Below are positions 48,191 to 57,965 of a DNA stretch of 64,000 nt, piece by piece (position 1 is the first letter of the stretch; the number at the start of each line of letters is the position of its first letter). Under the pieces are notes generated by a model. That model was not told the DNA's origin, made no database searches, and worked only from the letters and a program-made list of their open reading frames with translations. Source of the stretch: Hassallia byssoidea VB512170. Lineage in GTDB: Bacteria > Cyanobacteriota > Cyanobacteriia > Cyanobacteriales > Nostocaceae. Made by a program: the position numbers and the translations under genes. The stretch lies in NCBI RefSeq assembly GCF_000817785.2, contig NZ_JTCM02000016.1, forward strand, positions 1 to 64,000, given 5' to 3'.

Positions 48191-49630
48191 ATGCCAGTTC
48201 TAGCTAGCGAAATCAAGTTTGGTACAGACGGCTGGCGGGGCGTGATTGGTGATGAATTCACCTTTGAACGCCTCGCCTTGGTCGCGCCAATTGCGGCGCA
48301 AGTATTATTTAACACATATAAATCTCCGGTGAATAGCCGGACAATTATTGTCGGTTACGATCGCCGATTTATGGCGGAAGATTTCGCCCGTGCTGTTGCT
48401 GATAGTGTCACGAAGATCGGATTTGATGTATTATTGAGCGAAACCTTTGCCCCAACTCCGGCTTTTAGCTGGGCAGCAAAACAACTCAATGCGTTGGGTG
48501 CGCTGGTAATTACAGCAAGTCATAATCCGGGAAAATATTTGGGATTAAAAGTCAAGGGGGCTTTTGGGGGATCGGTGCCGCCAGAAGTAACCCATGAGAT
48601 AGAAGCGCTTTTGTCTGATAAAGTGCAAACTGCTGCAACTCCAGGCAAAATCGAAATGTTCAACCCTTGGGGCAGTTATTGTCAAGGGCTAGAAGGCAAA
48701 GTTGATATTGCCAAGATTCGAGAGGCGATAAATTCAGGTAAACTGACGGTATTCGCCGATGTGATGCATGGAGCGGCATCTGGTGGATTGGCGATGCTGC
48801 TAGGAAATCAAGTAAAAGAAATAAATAGCGATCGCGATCCGCTTTTTGGTGGTGGTGCCCCAGAACCGTTACCCAAATACATGAAGCGTCTATTTGAAGT
48901 GATGAAGACGCACCGCGAAAGCAATCAAGGTTTGACGGTAGGATTAGTATTTGATGGAGATTGCGATCGCATCGCCAGTGTAGATGGTGAAGGTAACTTC
49001 CTCAGTTCACAAGTATTAATCCCGATATTAATCGACCACCTAACCTTAAGGCGCGGTTTTAAAGGTGAAATAGTCAAAACTGTTAGTGGTTCTGACTTAA
49101 TTCCCCGCGTTGCCGCACTGCACAAGTTATCAGTATTTGAAACAGCAGTTGGTTACAAATACATCGCCGATCGCATGTTAGTATCGCAAGTATTACTAGG
49201 CGGTGAAGAATCAGGCGGAATTGGCTATGGTAGCCATATTCCCGAACGCGATGCACTGCTATCAGCATTATACGTGCTAGAGGCAATTGTTGAATCAAAA
49301 CTGGATTTAGGCGATTATTACCGTCATTTGCAAGAACAAGCTGGTTTTGATTCGGCATACGATCGCATTGATTTACCTCTAGCTAGTATGGATGTGCGAT
49401 CGCGTCTTTTGCAACAACTGCAAAAAGAACCTTTAACAGAAATTGCCGGACTTGCAGTAACTGATTGTCAAACAATTGACGGCTACAAGTTCCGTTTAGC
49501 TGATAATAGTTGGTTGATGATTCGTTTTAGCGGAACTGAACCAGTTTTACGCTTATACTGCGAAGCGCCAACACTCGAACAAGTGCATCAAACTTTGGCT
49601 TGGGCGAAAGATTGGGCAAATTCTGTTTAA
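48191..49630 (+). CDS. Phosphohexomutase (phosphoglucomutase/phosphomannomutase family)
   Basis: The 479-residue enzyme has the four functional loops of the family: the phosphoserine loop TASHNPGKYLG, the metal loop VFDGDCDRIA, the sugar loop GGEESGGIGYG and the phosphate loop RFSGTEPVLRLY. It moves a phosphate between C1 and C6 of a hexose. The substrate (glucose, mannose or glucosamine phosphate) cannot be settled from motifs alone. The start MPVLASEIKFGTDGWRGVIG is typical. It stands alone. Confidence 0.93.
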   Translation: MPVLASEIKFGTDGWRGVIGDEFTFERLALVAPIAAQVLFNTYKSPVNSRTIIVGYDRRFMAEDFARAVADSVTKIGFDVLLSETFAPTPAFSWAAKQLNALGALVITASHNPGKYLGLKVKGAFGGSVPPEVTHEIEALLSDKVQTAATPGKIEMFNPWGSYCQGLEGKVDIAKIREAINSGKLTVFADVMHGAASGGLAMLLGNQVKEINSDRDPLFGGGAPEPLPKYMKRLFEVMKTHRESNQGLTVGLVFDGDCDRIASVDGEGNFLSSQVLIPILIDHLTLRRGFKGEIVKTVSGSDLIPRVAALHKLSVFETAVGYKYIADRMLVSQVLLGGEESGGIGYGSHIPERDALLSALYVLEAIVESKLDLGDYYRHLQEQAGFDSAYDRIDLPLASMDVRSRLLQQLQKEPLTEIAGLAVTDCQTIDGYKFRLADNSWLMIRFSGTEPVLRLYCEAPTLEQVHQTLAWAKDWANSV

Positions 49631-49733
49631 CAAAGTGTAGTAGCATAGATAAATATGCCTATGCTACTACAATTGTTAGTTTAGTTTGCGAACAGGGAAT
49701 CCTAAAGCAAACACCAGCTTAGGAGTGATTATT

Positions 49734-50318
49734 ATGGAGTTAAACAACTTCAGCCTTAGTATTTCGCCAGGAACTGAATTATCTGGAGGTTATGTACAGC
49801 TAGAACATAACACCCAGTACAACGTAGTTTTGGCTAACAAGCGTGCTATGCGTTGTGATGCCAAGCTCGAAATTGATGGCAAGCATGTGGGAACGTGGCG
49901 ACTTGAAGAGTATGATTCAATTGTGCTGGAACGTCCGGCTCATGATACCGGACGATTCACGTTTTATAAATTGGGAAGTGCTGAGGCATCCATTGCTGGT
50001 ATTAGTAAAGAGGATGCAAATATCGGCTTAGTCAAAGTTACCTTTACTCCAGAACATCAAGTTCAAACACGGACACGAACCGGTTACAGTTCACCTCCTG
50101 TAACAAGGGGAACGATAGAAGAAGGCACAACACGTTCGTTTAGTGCTGGTGGTACAGGGTTATCTGGTGAGAGTAAGCAGCAATTTGGCAATGCGACTGC
50201 AATTGATTACGATTATTCACAAGCTACTGTAATTCACCTGCGGTTAGTAGCAAGAGCTGACGAACCGCGTCCGCTGACTCCGTTATCGAATCCAGTACCC
50301 CCACCGATTCACTTGTAG
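49734..50318 (+). CDS. Beta-rich protein of unknown function
   Basis: From ATG 49734, 8 bases after AGGAG (49721-49725), the protein has 194 residues; the frame is open 16 codons further to a TTG. A predicted beta-sandwich-like first half (GGYVQLEHNTQYNVVLANKR, CDAKLEIDGKHVGTWRL, HDTGRFTFYKLGSAEA) leads to a Gly/Ser/Thr-rich linker and a short last strand (ATVIHLRLVARADEP). There is no signal peptide or membrane segment. I have an impression of similar sequences in diverse bacteria and large DNA viruses, but I give no function. The stop is 10 bases before rdgB, so the two may be co-transcribed. Confidence 0.8.
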   Translation: MELNNFSLSISPGTELSGGYVQLEHNTQYNVVLANKRAMRCDAKLEIDGKHVGTWRLEEYDSIVLERPAHDTGRFTFYKLGSAEASIAGISKEDANIGLVKVTFTPEHQVQTRTRTGYSSPPVTRGTIEEGTTRSFSAGGTGLSGESKQQFGNATAIDYDYSQATVIHLRLVARADEPRPLTPLSNPVPPPIHL

Positions 50319-50328
50319 AAAAACGACA

Positions 50329-50904
50329 ATGACAAGACTTGTGGTTGCAACCTCAAATCCAGGTAAGTTGCGGGAAATGCAAGCTTACCTGGCTGATTTA
50401 GGTTGGGAATTGACCCTAAAACCTGAAGAATTGGAAGTAGAGGAGACAGGGGACACCTTTGCAGCAAACGCTTGTTTAAAAGCCTCTCAGGTGGCTAAAT
50501 CGACAGGAAATTGGGCGATCGCCGATGACTCTGGTTTGCAAATTGATGCCCTTGGTGGCGCACCAGGAGTGTATTCTGCACGTTATGGCAAAACTGACTC
50601 TGAACGCATTGCCAGGGTATTGAGAGAATTGAAGGACGAACCGAATCGGCAAGCGCAATTTGTGTGTGCAGTAGCGATCGCAAGTCCGGATGGAGCGGTG
50701 GCGCTACAATCTGAAGGTGTTTGTCGTGGCGAAATTCTCTCTTCTCCCCGTGGTAATGGTGGTTTCGGTTACGACCCAATTTTTTATGTTCCAGAAAAAC
50801 AATTAACCTTTGCCGAGATGACACCAGACTTGAAACGGTCAATTAGTCATCGAGGTAAAGCAATTGAGGCTTTACTTCCCCAATTGGAGAAAGTTAGGAG
50901 TTAA
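50329..50904 (+). CDS. rdgB: XTP/dITP diphosphatase (RdgB/HAM1)
   Basis: The 191-residue enzyme removes non-canonical purine triphosphates (XTP, dITP, ITP) from the nucleotide pool. Motifs are VATSNPGKLREM at the N-terminus, AIADDSGLQIDAL, SARYGK, NGGFGYDPIF and SHRGKAIEAL near the end. Length is normal. It starts 10 bases after the upstream beta-rich gene. Confidence 0.95.
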   Translation: MTRLVVATSNPGKLREMQAYLADLGWELTLKPEELEVEETGDTFAANACLKASQVAKSTGNWAIADDSGLQIDALGGAPGVYSARYGKTDSERIARVLRELKDEPNRQAQFVCAVAIASPDGAVALQSEGVCRGEILSSPRGNGGFGYDPIFYVPEKQLTFAEMTPDLKRSISHRGKAIEALLPQLEKVRS

Positions 50905-51018
50905 AAGTTAGGAGTTATGAGTTATGAGTTATGAGTTGAAGAATATTCTTAATTCAAAACTCAAAGCCCAAAACTTTTTATTCCTAACTCCTAACTCCTA
51001 CTCCTACTCCTAACTTTT
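50900..51018. repeat. GTTAGGA/GTTATGA units with inverted TCCTAAC half
   Basis: GTTAGGAGTTAAAAGTTAGGAGTTATGA-type 7-mers lead into complementary CCTAACTCCTAACTCC units. The block lies between the convergent rdgB and glnB genes and could act as a two-way terminator. Confidence 0.85.
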
Positions 51019-51369
<351 letters not shown>

Positions 51370-51440
51370 TTACTTCTAATAGCTTCGTTTATCTATCTAA
51401 GCAGATCATCTATCTGACGCTTAAAAAAGCAGCTCTGGCG

Positions 51441-51482
51441 ATTTTATCCTCAAATTAGCATTTTTTCGGTATTTTTCGTCAT
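51441..51482 (-). promoter_or_regulatory. NtcA-like promoter upstream of glnB
   Basis: On the minus strand ATG-N8-TAC (plus 51469-51482) lies exactly 22 bases upstream of a TAAAAT -10 box (plus 51441-51446). NtcA sites are GTA-N8-TAC at about 22 bases from the -10, so spacing fits but the first half-site is imperfect. glnB is a known NtcA target in cyanobacteria. Confidence 0.45.
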
Positions 51483-51549
51483 AAAAAGGAAAATTGTCCA
51501 TTTTTGAGCAGTTTTGCGGAGATATTCAAGAGAGTAGATTTAAGCTATT

Positions 51550-52137
51550 TTACCGAGTTTGATGCTCAAAAAACGGACGTACAATCACATACCCAACGCC
51601 AAAAGCTGTAAGTATGATTAATAAAATGGCAATGACTAACGACCAAACACTGACTTCTTTCGGCTTTGGTTCACTATCGGGATAATAGCGTACATCTTCC
51701 TCTTCTATGAAAACTGGTTCGGGTACGGGGGGAGAGAAGTCTGAACTGCCGAAACCGTCAGGCACATTTTCCAAAACTGCGGGTGAATAAAGACGAGAAA
51801 CCCGCTGTTGTTGTCGTACTTGGTTTAGGGGATGTCTGGTTTGATTTTTCAAATCGCCATTCGCGTGAGGAATTTGGTTATGCTTAGTTGCAGGTGAGGT
51901 ATCAACCAAATTTTGCAGGTGTGAAAAAGACTGAACAACTTTGGTAATTTCTTGTCGGAGTAGTTGATTTTCCTGCACTAATTGTTTATTTTGGGCGGTG
52001 AGTGCATCTAACATTGCCTCTGCTGCTTGCAATTCTCCTGCCAAATCCCGGTATATAGATAGTGGTACAGAGGGAGAATAGGCTTTAGGGTTTGCTGTAG
52101 ATGTATCACTGGGAATAGAACCTGTGCTTGTTCGCAT
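51550..52137 (-). CDS. Coiled-coil protein with C-terminal membrane anchor
   Basis: The 195-residue protein has a Ser/Pro-rich N-terminus and a coiled coil (about 35-70, GELQAAEAMLDALTAQNKQL and VQENQLLRQEITKVV). A disordered basic-then-acidic middle follows (EPVFIEEEDVRYYPDSEPKP), and one C-terminal membrane span (VWSLVIAILLIILTAFGVGY, about 165-187). It is tail-anchored with the bulk probably in the cytoplasm. Function unknown. Confidence 0.8.
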   Translation of the reverse strand: MRTSTGSIPSDTSTANPKAYSPSVPLSIYRDLAGELQAAEAMLDALTAQNKQLVQENQLLRQEITKVVQSFSHLQNLVDTSPATKHNQIPHANGDLKNQTRHPLNQVRQQQRVSRLYSPAVLENVPDGFGSSDFSPPVPEPVFIEEEDVRYYPDSEPKPKEVSVWSLVIAILLIILTAFGVGYVIVRPFFEHQTR

Positions 52138-52320
52138 CGGTAGTTTAGTATCAAAAATGAATGTAATTAGATTATTCGGAACTGCTATTAGAAAGAGTCA
52201 GCCCGGAAACTATGCCCAAGAATAATAGAAAAATGCCCACAAGAGCAAAGAATTTTTCTTTACATTTTTTAATGAAGGACATACGCAAAGTGGGGAGGCT
52301 GGGGAAGATGAGGGAATTTG

Positions 52321-53142
52321 TTAATTTTTTAACAATGGGAAAAAATGTCTTACAGGACCTTGCCCTTTGCCTATATCTAAAGCGTGAGATAGTGCAGTAG
52401 TAAGGTAGTTTTTTGCTTGTTGCACTGCTGTGAACAAGTCTTTTCCCATTGCTAGATTAGCAGCGATCGCCGCCGATAAAGTACAACCAGTACCGTGGGT
52501 ATTTTCTGTATCAACTTGCTTTGTTGATAAAGTTTCCAGATTTTGCCCATCAAAGTAGATATCAACACCTCGCAAACTCTCCTGCATTCCTCCACCCTTT
52601 ACTAAAACAGCTTTCGCCCTCAATTCGCGATGAATCATTTGCGCTGCTGCTTTCATCTCATCCAAGGAATTAATCTCTAAGTTAGTTAAAATCTGTGCCT
52701 CATAGCGATTTGGCGTGACAATTATCGCTTTGGGGATGAGGAGATGGCTTATAGTCTGCACGGCATCATCAGAAATCAATTGCGCCCCGGTGCGTGATAC
52801 CATTACAGGATCGACTACTAAGTTATCGATTTGTAAAGTTTCTACTTCTTGGGCAACAGCGGCAATGATTTCCTGGTTAAGTAACATTCCCGTTTTCGCT
52901 GCTTGCACGCCAATATCTTCAACTACGGCGTGAATTTGGGCGATAACAGCTTCTTTTGGCATTGCATCAACCCGTGCCACTCCTACAGTATTCTGTGCTG
53001 TAACGCAGGTAATAGCGCACGTACCGTGGACGCAGTGAAAAGCAAAGGTGCGTAAATCAGCTTGAATTCCTGCACCTCCACCGCTATCTGAACCAGCGAT
53101 GGTTAATGCAACAGGTGTTTTGGATGTTGTTTGGGTGTTCAT
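52321..53142 (-). CDS. thiD: HMP(-P) kinase ThiD
   Basis: The 273-residue enzyme phosphorylates hydroxymethylpyrimidine (phosphate) in thiamine synthesis. Motifs are LTIAGSDSGGGAGIQADLRTF at the N-terminus, VDPVMVSRTGAQL, VTPNRYEAQIL and the ATP/anion-hole motif NTHGTGCTLSAAIA. It works directly after ThiC, whose gene lies 25 kb away under a TPP riboswitch; no riboswitch is seen here. Confidence 0.96.
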   Translation of the reverse strand: MNTQTTSKTPVALTIAGSDSGGGAGIQADLRTFAFHCVHGTCAITCVTAQNTVGVARVDAMPKEAVIAQIHAVVEDIGVQAAKTGMLLNQEIIAAVAQEVETLQIDNLVVDPVMVSRTGAQLISDDAVQTISHLLIPKAIIVTPNRYEAQILTNLEINSLDEMKAAAQMIHRELRAKAVLVKGGGMQESLRGVDIYFDGQNLETLSTKQVDTENTHGTGCTLSAAIAANLAMGKDLFTAVQQAKNYLTTALSHALDIGKGQGPVRHFFPLLKN

Positions 53143-53160
53143 AATGCAGGAATTAAACTT

Positions 53161-53207
53161 GTAGTAAGCACTTTAGTGCTTATTTTAAGCACTGAAGTAC
53201 TTACTAC
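53161..53207. repeat. 21-bp imperfect palindrome
   Basis: 53161-53181 pairs with 53187-53207 at 19 of 21 positions around a 5-base loop. It lies between the divergent thiD and RNase D-like starts, so it is a dispersed palindrome or a control element, not a terminator. Confidence 0.75.
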
Positions 53208-53298
53208 GAAAGAAGTTTATAGCTGATTTGGGCTGGCAAAATGTTAAGGAAAATTGTAACTTACTTGTGCTGTCCCAATTATCAGGAAATATTAGCTA

Positions 53299-54222
53299 AT
53301 GCCTTACTTGACATCAGTCGGCGAAATTCGTTCTCTTGTTGCCGAATATACCAATGCTCAAACTTTATGGATAGATACAGAAGTAGCTGATTATAAAAGT
53401 AAAAAACCGAGATTATCGCTGATTCAGGTATTAGATGATGCCAAAGATATGAGTGGCGATCGCGTTTACCTTTTGGATGTATTAAATCAACCCGATATCG
53501 TCGCTGACTTTATTAGCCAAATTATGCTAAATCCTTCTATTGAAAAAGTCTTTCACAATGCTAGCTATGATTTAAAACTTCTGGGTAATAAAAAAGCTAA
53601 AAATATTACTTGTACTTTAGAAATGGCAAAGAAAATTCCCTACTATATATTGCCATTATCCAACTATCAACTCAAAACTTTAGCTGTGGAACTTTGTAAC
53701 TTTAACAATATTGACAAACAAGAACAAAGTAGCAATTGGGGCAAACGACCCCTAAGCGAAGAACAAATAGAATATGCTTATTTGGACTGCATTTATCTTG
53801 CTCAAGTTCACAAACGTTTGATAGAATTAAGTCAAGAAATTAGCCCTGACCCAGCAAAAGAAGATTTAATATCACTCGCAGCTAGATATCAGCAGGTTCA
53901 GCAAGAATCTAAACTGGTAAATTCCGAGTTTGAACATCTGCAAGAACGTGTTAAACAAGCGATGCAAGCTCAGAAGTTATCGGAAACCTCAGATTTGAAA
54001 CTTACAAGCTACGAACGGGAAACTGTGAAAGTGCCGTTTACAGAACTGGTAAAGCTAGTACAAACTGAAGGTATTAATTTAGATTTTCCCATTACACTGA
54101 CGAAGAAACTAAAGACAGATTTAGGAGAAAATATCGAACAATTATCTGTAGATGCAGAAAAAACAACTTCATGGCGACTGACTCCTAAAAGCCAGATGGA
54201 TGATATTGAGGAGGAATTTTAA
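53299..54222 (+). CDS. RNase D-like 3'-5' exonuclease
   Basis: The 307-residue protein has the DEDDy exonuclease motifs: LWIDTEVADY (Exo I, D and E), VFHNASYDLKLLG (Exo II, D) and EYAYLDCIYL (Exo III, Y and D). It should degrade RNA or DNA from the 3' end with two metal ions. No HRDC domain is seen; the last ~100 residues (about 205-307) are a different, mostly helical region rich in Lys, Glu and Thr. So it is RNase D-like rather than a true RNase D. Confidence 0.88.
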   Translation: MPYLTSVGEIRSLVAEYTNAQTLWIDTEVADYKSKKPRLSLIQVLDDAKDMSGDRVYLLDVLNQPDIVADFISQIMLNPSIEKVFHNASYDLKLLGNKKAKNITCTLEMAKKIPYYILPLSNYQLKTLAVELCNFNNIDKQEQSSNWGKRPLSEEQIEYAYLDCIYLAQVHKRLIELSQEISPDPAKEDLISLAARYQQVQQESKLVNSEFEHLQERVKQAMQAQKLSETSDLKLTSYERETVKVPFTELVKLVQTEGINLDFPITLTKKLKTDLGENIEQLSVDAEKTTSWRLTPKSQMDDIEEEF

Positions 54223-54330
54223 TTTAGATTCCCGACTTCACATATAGTTGTCGGGAATCTGGTTTTTCAATATAAGCAACATGAAACACTGATACTTGCT
54301 ACATAAGATACCATTTTTCGGAAAATAATC

Positions 54331-54413
54331 GTAGAGACGTTCGGTGCGGAACGTCTCTACAAAACGTTTAATTTTTGACGTGTATCAGAAAATTATCCCG
54401 GAAATATGCAACG
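54331..54413 (-). repeat. ~83-base interspersed repeat, copy B
   Basis: Reverse-strand copy of the unit at 39149-39230. It contains the hairpin GTAGAGACGTTCGG/TGCGGAACGTCTCTAC and ends near 54413 in the CGTTGCATATTTCCGGGATA block. The rest of the gap 54223-54560 shows no gene; a TCCCGAC-type inverted pair lies at about 54228-54256. Confidence 0.85.
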
Positions 54414-54560
54414 TCTAATCCTTAATTAAAGCTATTAAATATGAGGAAAGCCTGTCAATTGACTTTGCACCTCATGGAAAAATTAGTATTATTTTTTAGT
54501 TGAAGTAATTAGATTTTGGTACTAATTTCATCCGGGCGTAATAGCGGTTTATAGTAAATT

Positions 54561-55400
54561 ATGATGGGGTTATTTGAGCAAAAGTGGACAGGGATTGGAA
54601 AAGCATTTGCCATCGCTATGCTTAGTGCATTTATCGCAACTGCAATTATTTCCTGTGGTAACAACAAAAGTGTATTGGTAACAGAAATAAAAGTGAGTCC
54701 TCCAAACCGTCGAATTGGTACAGCATCGAAAGCTGGGGACTTTTATATTCAAGGGCAAAGTCAGCATGTAAAAGGAGACTCGCAAGCAGCGATCGCATCT
54801 TTTACGCAAGCGATTAACCTTAATCCTAACTATGCCGAAGCTTACAATAGCCGAGGACTTGCTTACTTTGATTTGGGCAACAAACAGGGAGCGATCGCCG
54901 ATTATAACGAAGCGATTCGTATCAATCCCAACTTTGCCGAACCGTATAATAACCGAGGAAATGCGCGTGCTTCTTTAGGAGACAGCAACAACGCGATCGC
55001 CGATTACACCGAAGCGATTCGGATTAATTCTAACTATGCTGAAGCTTACAATAACCGGGGAAATGCTCGTTCAGCCATGAAAGACATAAATGGGGCAATT
55101 GATGATTTCGATCAAGCGATTCTCCTTGATTCTAGATATGCCATAGCCTATAATAACCGGGGTAACGCCCGCCAAGCCAACGGAGATCCTCAAGCAGCGA
55201 TCGCCGATTACAACGAAGCGATTCGCCTCAATCCCAACTTTGCCCCAGCTTACAACAACCGAGGCAACGCCCGCGCCGCAAATAACGACAAACAAGGAGC
55301 AAAAGCCGACTTGCAACGCGCTGCAACTATTTTTGAGCGAGAAAATAATCGAGAATTATACCAACAAGTGATGAACAATCTCAAAGAATTGGGGCAGTAG
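54561..55400 (+). CDS. TPR lipoprotein
   Basis: The 279-residue protein has a lipoprotein signal (AFIATAIISC, lipobox IISC at about Cys32) and then about six TPR units of 34 residues (for example NPNYAEAYNSRGLAYFDLGN and NPNFAEPYNNRGNARASLGD). The units are closely alike, so the array has probably grown by duplication. It should sit at the outer face of the plasma membrane or in the outer membrane as a protein scaffold. Partners are unknown. The start may be either of two adjacent ATGs (54561 or 54564). Confidence 0.88.
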   Translation: MMGLFEQKWTGIGKAFAIAMLSAFIATAIISCGNNKSVLVTEIKVSPPNRRIGTASKAGDFYIQGQSQHVKGDSQAAIASFTQAINLNPNYAEAYNSRGLAYFDLGNKQGAIADYNEAIRINPNFAEPYNNRGNARASLGDSNNAIADYTEAIRINSNYAEAYNNRGNARSAMKDINGAIDDFDQAILLDSRYAIAYNNRGNARQANGDPQAAIADYNEAIRLNPNFAPAYNNRGNARAANNDKQGAKADLQRAATIFERENNRELYQQVMNNLKELGQ

Positions 55401-55413
55401 AAAAAAGAATCAT

Positions 55414-57069
55414 TTATTCTTCAACAACAGGAGTGCGGAGGTTTTCTATTAAAAGTTGAATTTCTGCTGGAGGAGGAGGAGTCAAGCGAGAAACTACCAA
55501 AGTCACAGCTAGGTTGATTAACATACCCAAGGTGCCAATTCCTTCTGGAGAAACTCCAAAAAACCAAGGTTCCACACCCGCAAACTTGACGCTGACGATG
55601 TAAATTATTGTGAAAATTAAACCGCTCAACATACCAGCGATCGCCCCATAAGAATTGGTGCGCTTGTCGAAAATTCCCAAGACAATCACTGGAAAGAAGC
55701 TAGCAGCCGCCAAACCGAAAGCAAAAGCCACCACCTCACTGACAAATCCTGGCGGATTTACCCCAAAGTAGCCGGCAAGAATAAGGGAAAAACCTACCAT
55801 GACGCGCCCAACAAACACCCGTTTTTTTTCGGAAGCTGTTGAATCTATCATACGGTAGTAGACATCATGGGCGATAGAACTAGAAATTACTAGTAACAGA
55901 CCTGATGCCGTAGACAAAGCAGCCGCCAACCCACCAGCTGCTACCAACGCAATCACCCAAGGAGCGAGTTTCGCCACTTCTGGGGTAGAAAGCACAATAA
56001 TATCTCGGTCAATTTTAATCTCGTTGGTGTCTTTATTTGGAGTTAACTGAAGACGCCCATCCTTATTTTTGTCATCAAAGGCTAGCAGTCCTGTTTTTTC
56101 CCATTTTCTCGCCCAGTCTAGCTGCTGCACTTCGGCAAGCGTATGATTGTGCAGAGAATCGATTAAGTTGTAGCGGGCAAACATCGAGAGTGCAGGAGCC
56201 GTAGTATAAAGAATAGCAATGAACAACAGCGCCCAACCCGCAGAGTAGCGTGCCGCACGTACACTCGGTACGGTGTAAAATCGGACGATGATATGGGGCA
56301 AGCCAGCAGTACCTACCATCAACGCAATCGTGGTGAACAGCACATCGAGCATCGACTTGTTGACAAATGGCTGAGTATACTCAGAAAACCCCAAGTCAAC
56401 CTGGATTTTATTCAGCTTGTCGGCAACATCACTAAAGGTAAATGCCAGTTGGGGAACAAAATTACCTGTAAGTAACCAGGCGATCGCTATAGCCGGAATC
56501 AAGTAAGCAAAAATCAAAACACAGTACTGTGCCACTTGCGTCCAGGTGATGCCTTTCATACCTCCCAGCACCGAAAAAAACCCGACAATCACCATGCCGA
56601 TAATCACACCTGTATTAATATCTACTTGCAAGAAGCGACTGAAAACAATTCCTACGCCTCGCATTTGTCCAGCAACGTAGGTAAGAGAAACGAAAATTGC
56701 TGCAATTACTGCTACCAAACGAGCGACATTCGAGTAATAGCGATCGCCGACGAAATCCGGCACCGTATACTTGCCAAATTTCCGCAAATATGGAGCCAAA
56801 AGCAATGCTAACAGCACATATCCACCAGTCCAGCCCATCAGATAAATAGAACCGTCGTAGCCCAAAAAAGAAATCAGTCCTGCCATTGAAATAAACGAGG
56901 CTGCGGACATCCAATCAGCAGCAGTGGCTGCACCATTAGCGATTGAAGGTATACCTTGACCGGCAACAAAAAAATCTTTAGTATCTTTGACTCGTGATTG
57001 CCAACCTATGTAAATATAGATGATAAAGGAGAGTCCAACTAACAAAATCGTCCAAATTTCAACTGACAC
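55414..57069 (-). CDS. Sodium:solute symporter (SSS family, DUF4212-paired type)
   Basis: The 551-residue inner-membrane protein has about 13 spans. Family motifs include DFFVAGQGIPSIANGAATAADWMSAASF, GGYVLLALLLAPYLRKFG, GLPHIIVRFYTVP and AAGGLAAALSTASGLLLVISS. It imports an organic acid such as acetate with sodium. A soluble loop before the ninth or tenth span contains DDKNKDGRLQL, a calcium-binding-like D-x-N-x-D-G sequence that I think recurs in this subfamily. The small-subunit gene is 9 bases upstream, so they form one operon. Confidence 0.92.
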   Translation of the reverse strand: MSVEIWTILLVGLSFIIYIYIGWQSRVKDTKDFFVAGQGIPSIANGAATAADWMSAASFISMAGLISFLGYDGSIYLMGWTGGYVLLALLLAPYLRKFGKYTVPDFVGDRYYSNVARLVAVIAAIFVSLTYVAGQMRGVGIVFSRFLQVDINTGVIIGMVIVGFFSVLGGMKGITWTQVAQYCVLIFAYLIPAIAIAWLLTGNFVPQLAFTFSDVADKLNKIQVDLGFSEYTQPFVNKSMLDVLFTTIALMVGTAGLPHIIVRFYTVPSVRAARYSAGWALLFIAILYTTAPALSMFARYNLIDSLHNHTLAEVQQLDWARKWEKTGLLAFDDKNKDGRLQLTPNKDTNEIKIDRDIIVLSTPEVAKLAPWVIALVAAGGLAAALSTASGLLLVISSSIAHDVYYRMIDSTASEKKRVFVGRVMVGFSLILAGYFGVNPPGFVSEVVAFAFGLAAASFFPVIVLGIFDKRTNSYGAIAGMLSGLIFTIIYIVSVKFAGVEPWFFGVSPEGIGTLGMLINLAVTLVVSRLTPPPPAEIQLLIENLRTPVVEE

Positions 57070-57078
57070 AGATTTTCC

Positions 57079-57333
57079 TCACTTCTTGATATTATACTTG
57101 CGGTCTAGCTTATCCATTTGAAAGGCGTAAATGAAAATTAATGCCACAAATATCAAAATTGATCCTTGCTGTGCCATCCAAAAACCAAAAGGTACACCAA
57201 AAAAGCGGATTGCATTTAATGGTTGAACCAACAAAATACTAAAAACTAAGGAAACCAATGCCCAGACAATTAAAAGATTACGGATTAGAGCAGTATTAGC
57301 ACGCCAATAAGACCGACGCTGATGTTCATCCAT
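57079..57333 (-). CDS. DUF4212 small subunit of the sodium:solute symporter
   Basis: An 84-residue protein with two membrane spans (LLIVWALVSLVFSILLV and GSILIFVALIFIYAFQM) and the signature YWRANTALIRNLL and RFFGVPFGFWMAQQGS. DUF4212 proteins are always paired with this symporter subfamily. Its stop is 9 bases before the symporter start, consistent with a two-subunit transporter. Confidence 0.92.
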   Translation of the reverse strand: MDEHQRRSYWRANTALIRNLLIVWALVSLVFSILLVQPLNAIRFFGVPFGFWMAQQGSILIFVALIFIYAFQMDKLDRKYNIKK

Positions 57334-57965
57334 TGTTTTTTATCGTAACTGCATCATAAACGAAAATGACATAAATCATCACGCAACAATCATGTCTTCC
57401 GTTGCGTAAGAAGATTAGGTCAGATTTTCTCATTGAATAGCAATAATTTCAAATTTTCTTCAGAATTCTTAGTTAATTTGCTGATTGTCTGGCGTTGCTG
57501 CTTGAAATGATAGGCGATAAAGCCCAACCTCACATAGAATTGGCATCAAATTCACTACAAAAATTGAAAGTATGTTTTACACATACATCAATATTTTCAT
57601 ATTTTTACTACTTTAATAAATCATAATACTCGTATTAATACTTATAAGCAAGCAAATTTTTAATTAGAAAATTGTGTAAAAAAGTTATCAAATATACTAA
57701 ATATTACAGTGGTGATTATTGTGAACAGCTGCGTAATATGTGTATTCAGATACACATAGATAATCACCATCAAAAGGTCAATTATGATACTTATTTGTAT
57801 TTTTTACAGGTTCAGAGTCGGGATAGCTGCAATAACGCGATCGCCACAACTGCAACTTTCAGCCAGTCCATCTATCCGACTTAATTTAATTAAATAACTC
57901 GCTTTCAGTCTCACTAACAATAAAAACTGCTGATATTGGCTTAACTTCTACACAAGCTTAAATAT
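57334..57965. other. 632-base gap without visible genes
   Basis: Very AT-rich. It lies between divergent genes (DUF4212 minus strand and M50 protease plus strand) and must hold both promoters. An open frame at 57672-57884 has poor protein character. I see no strong hairpin; one HIP1-like site is near 57838. Confidence 0.45.

Noticed and set aside
52212-52400. Small open frame overlapping the end of thiD
   Set aside because: Overlaps thiD antisense and lacks a start signal or family resemblance.
57672-57884. 70-codon open frame in the gap before the M50 protease
   Set aside because: Odd composition (many Tyr, Cys, His, Gln), no start signal and no family resemblance.
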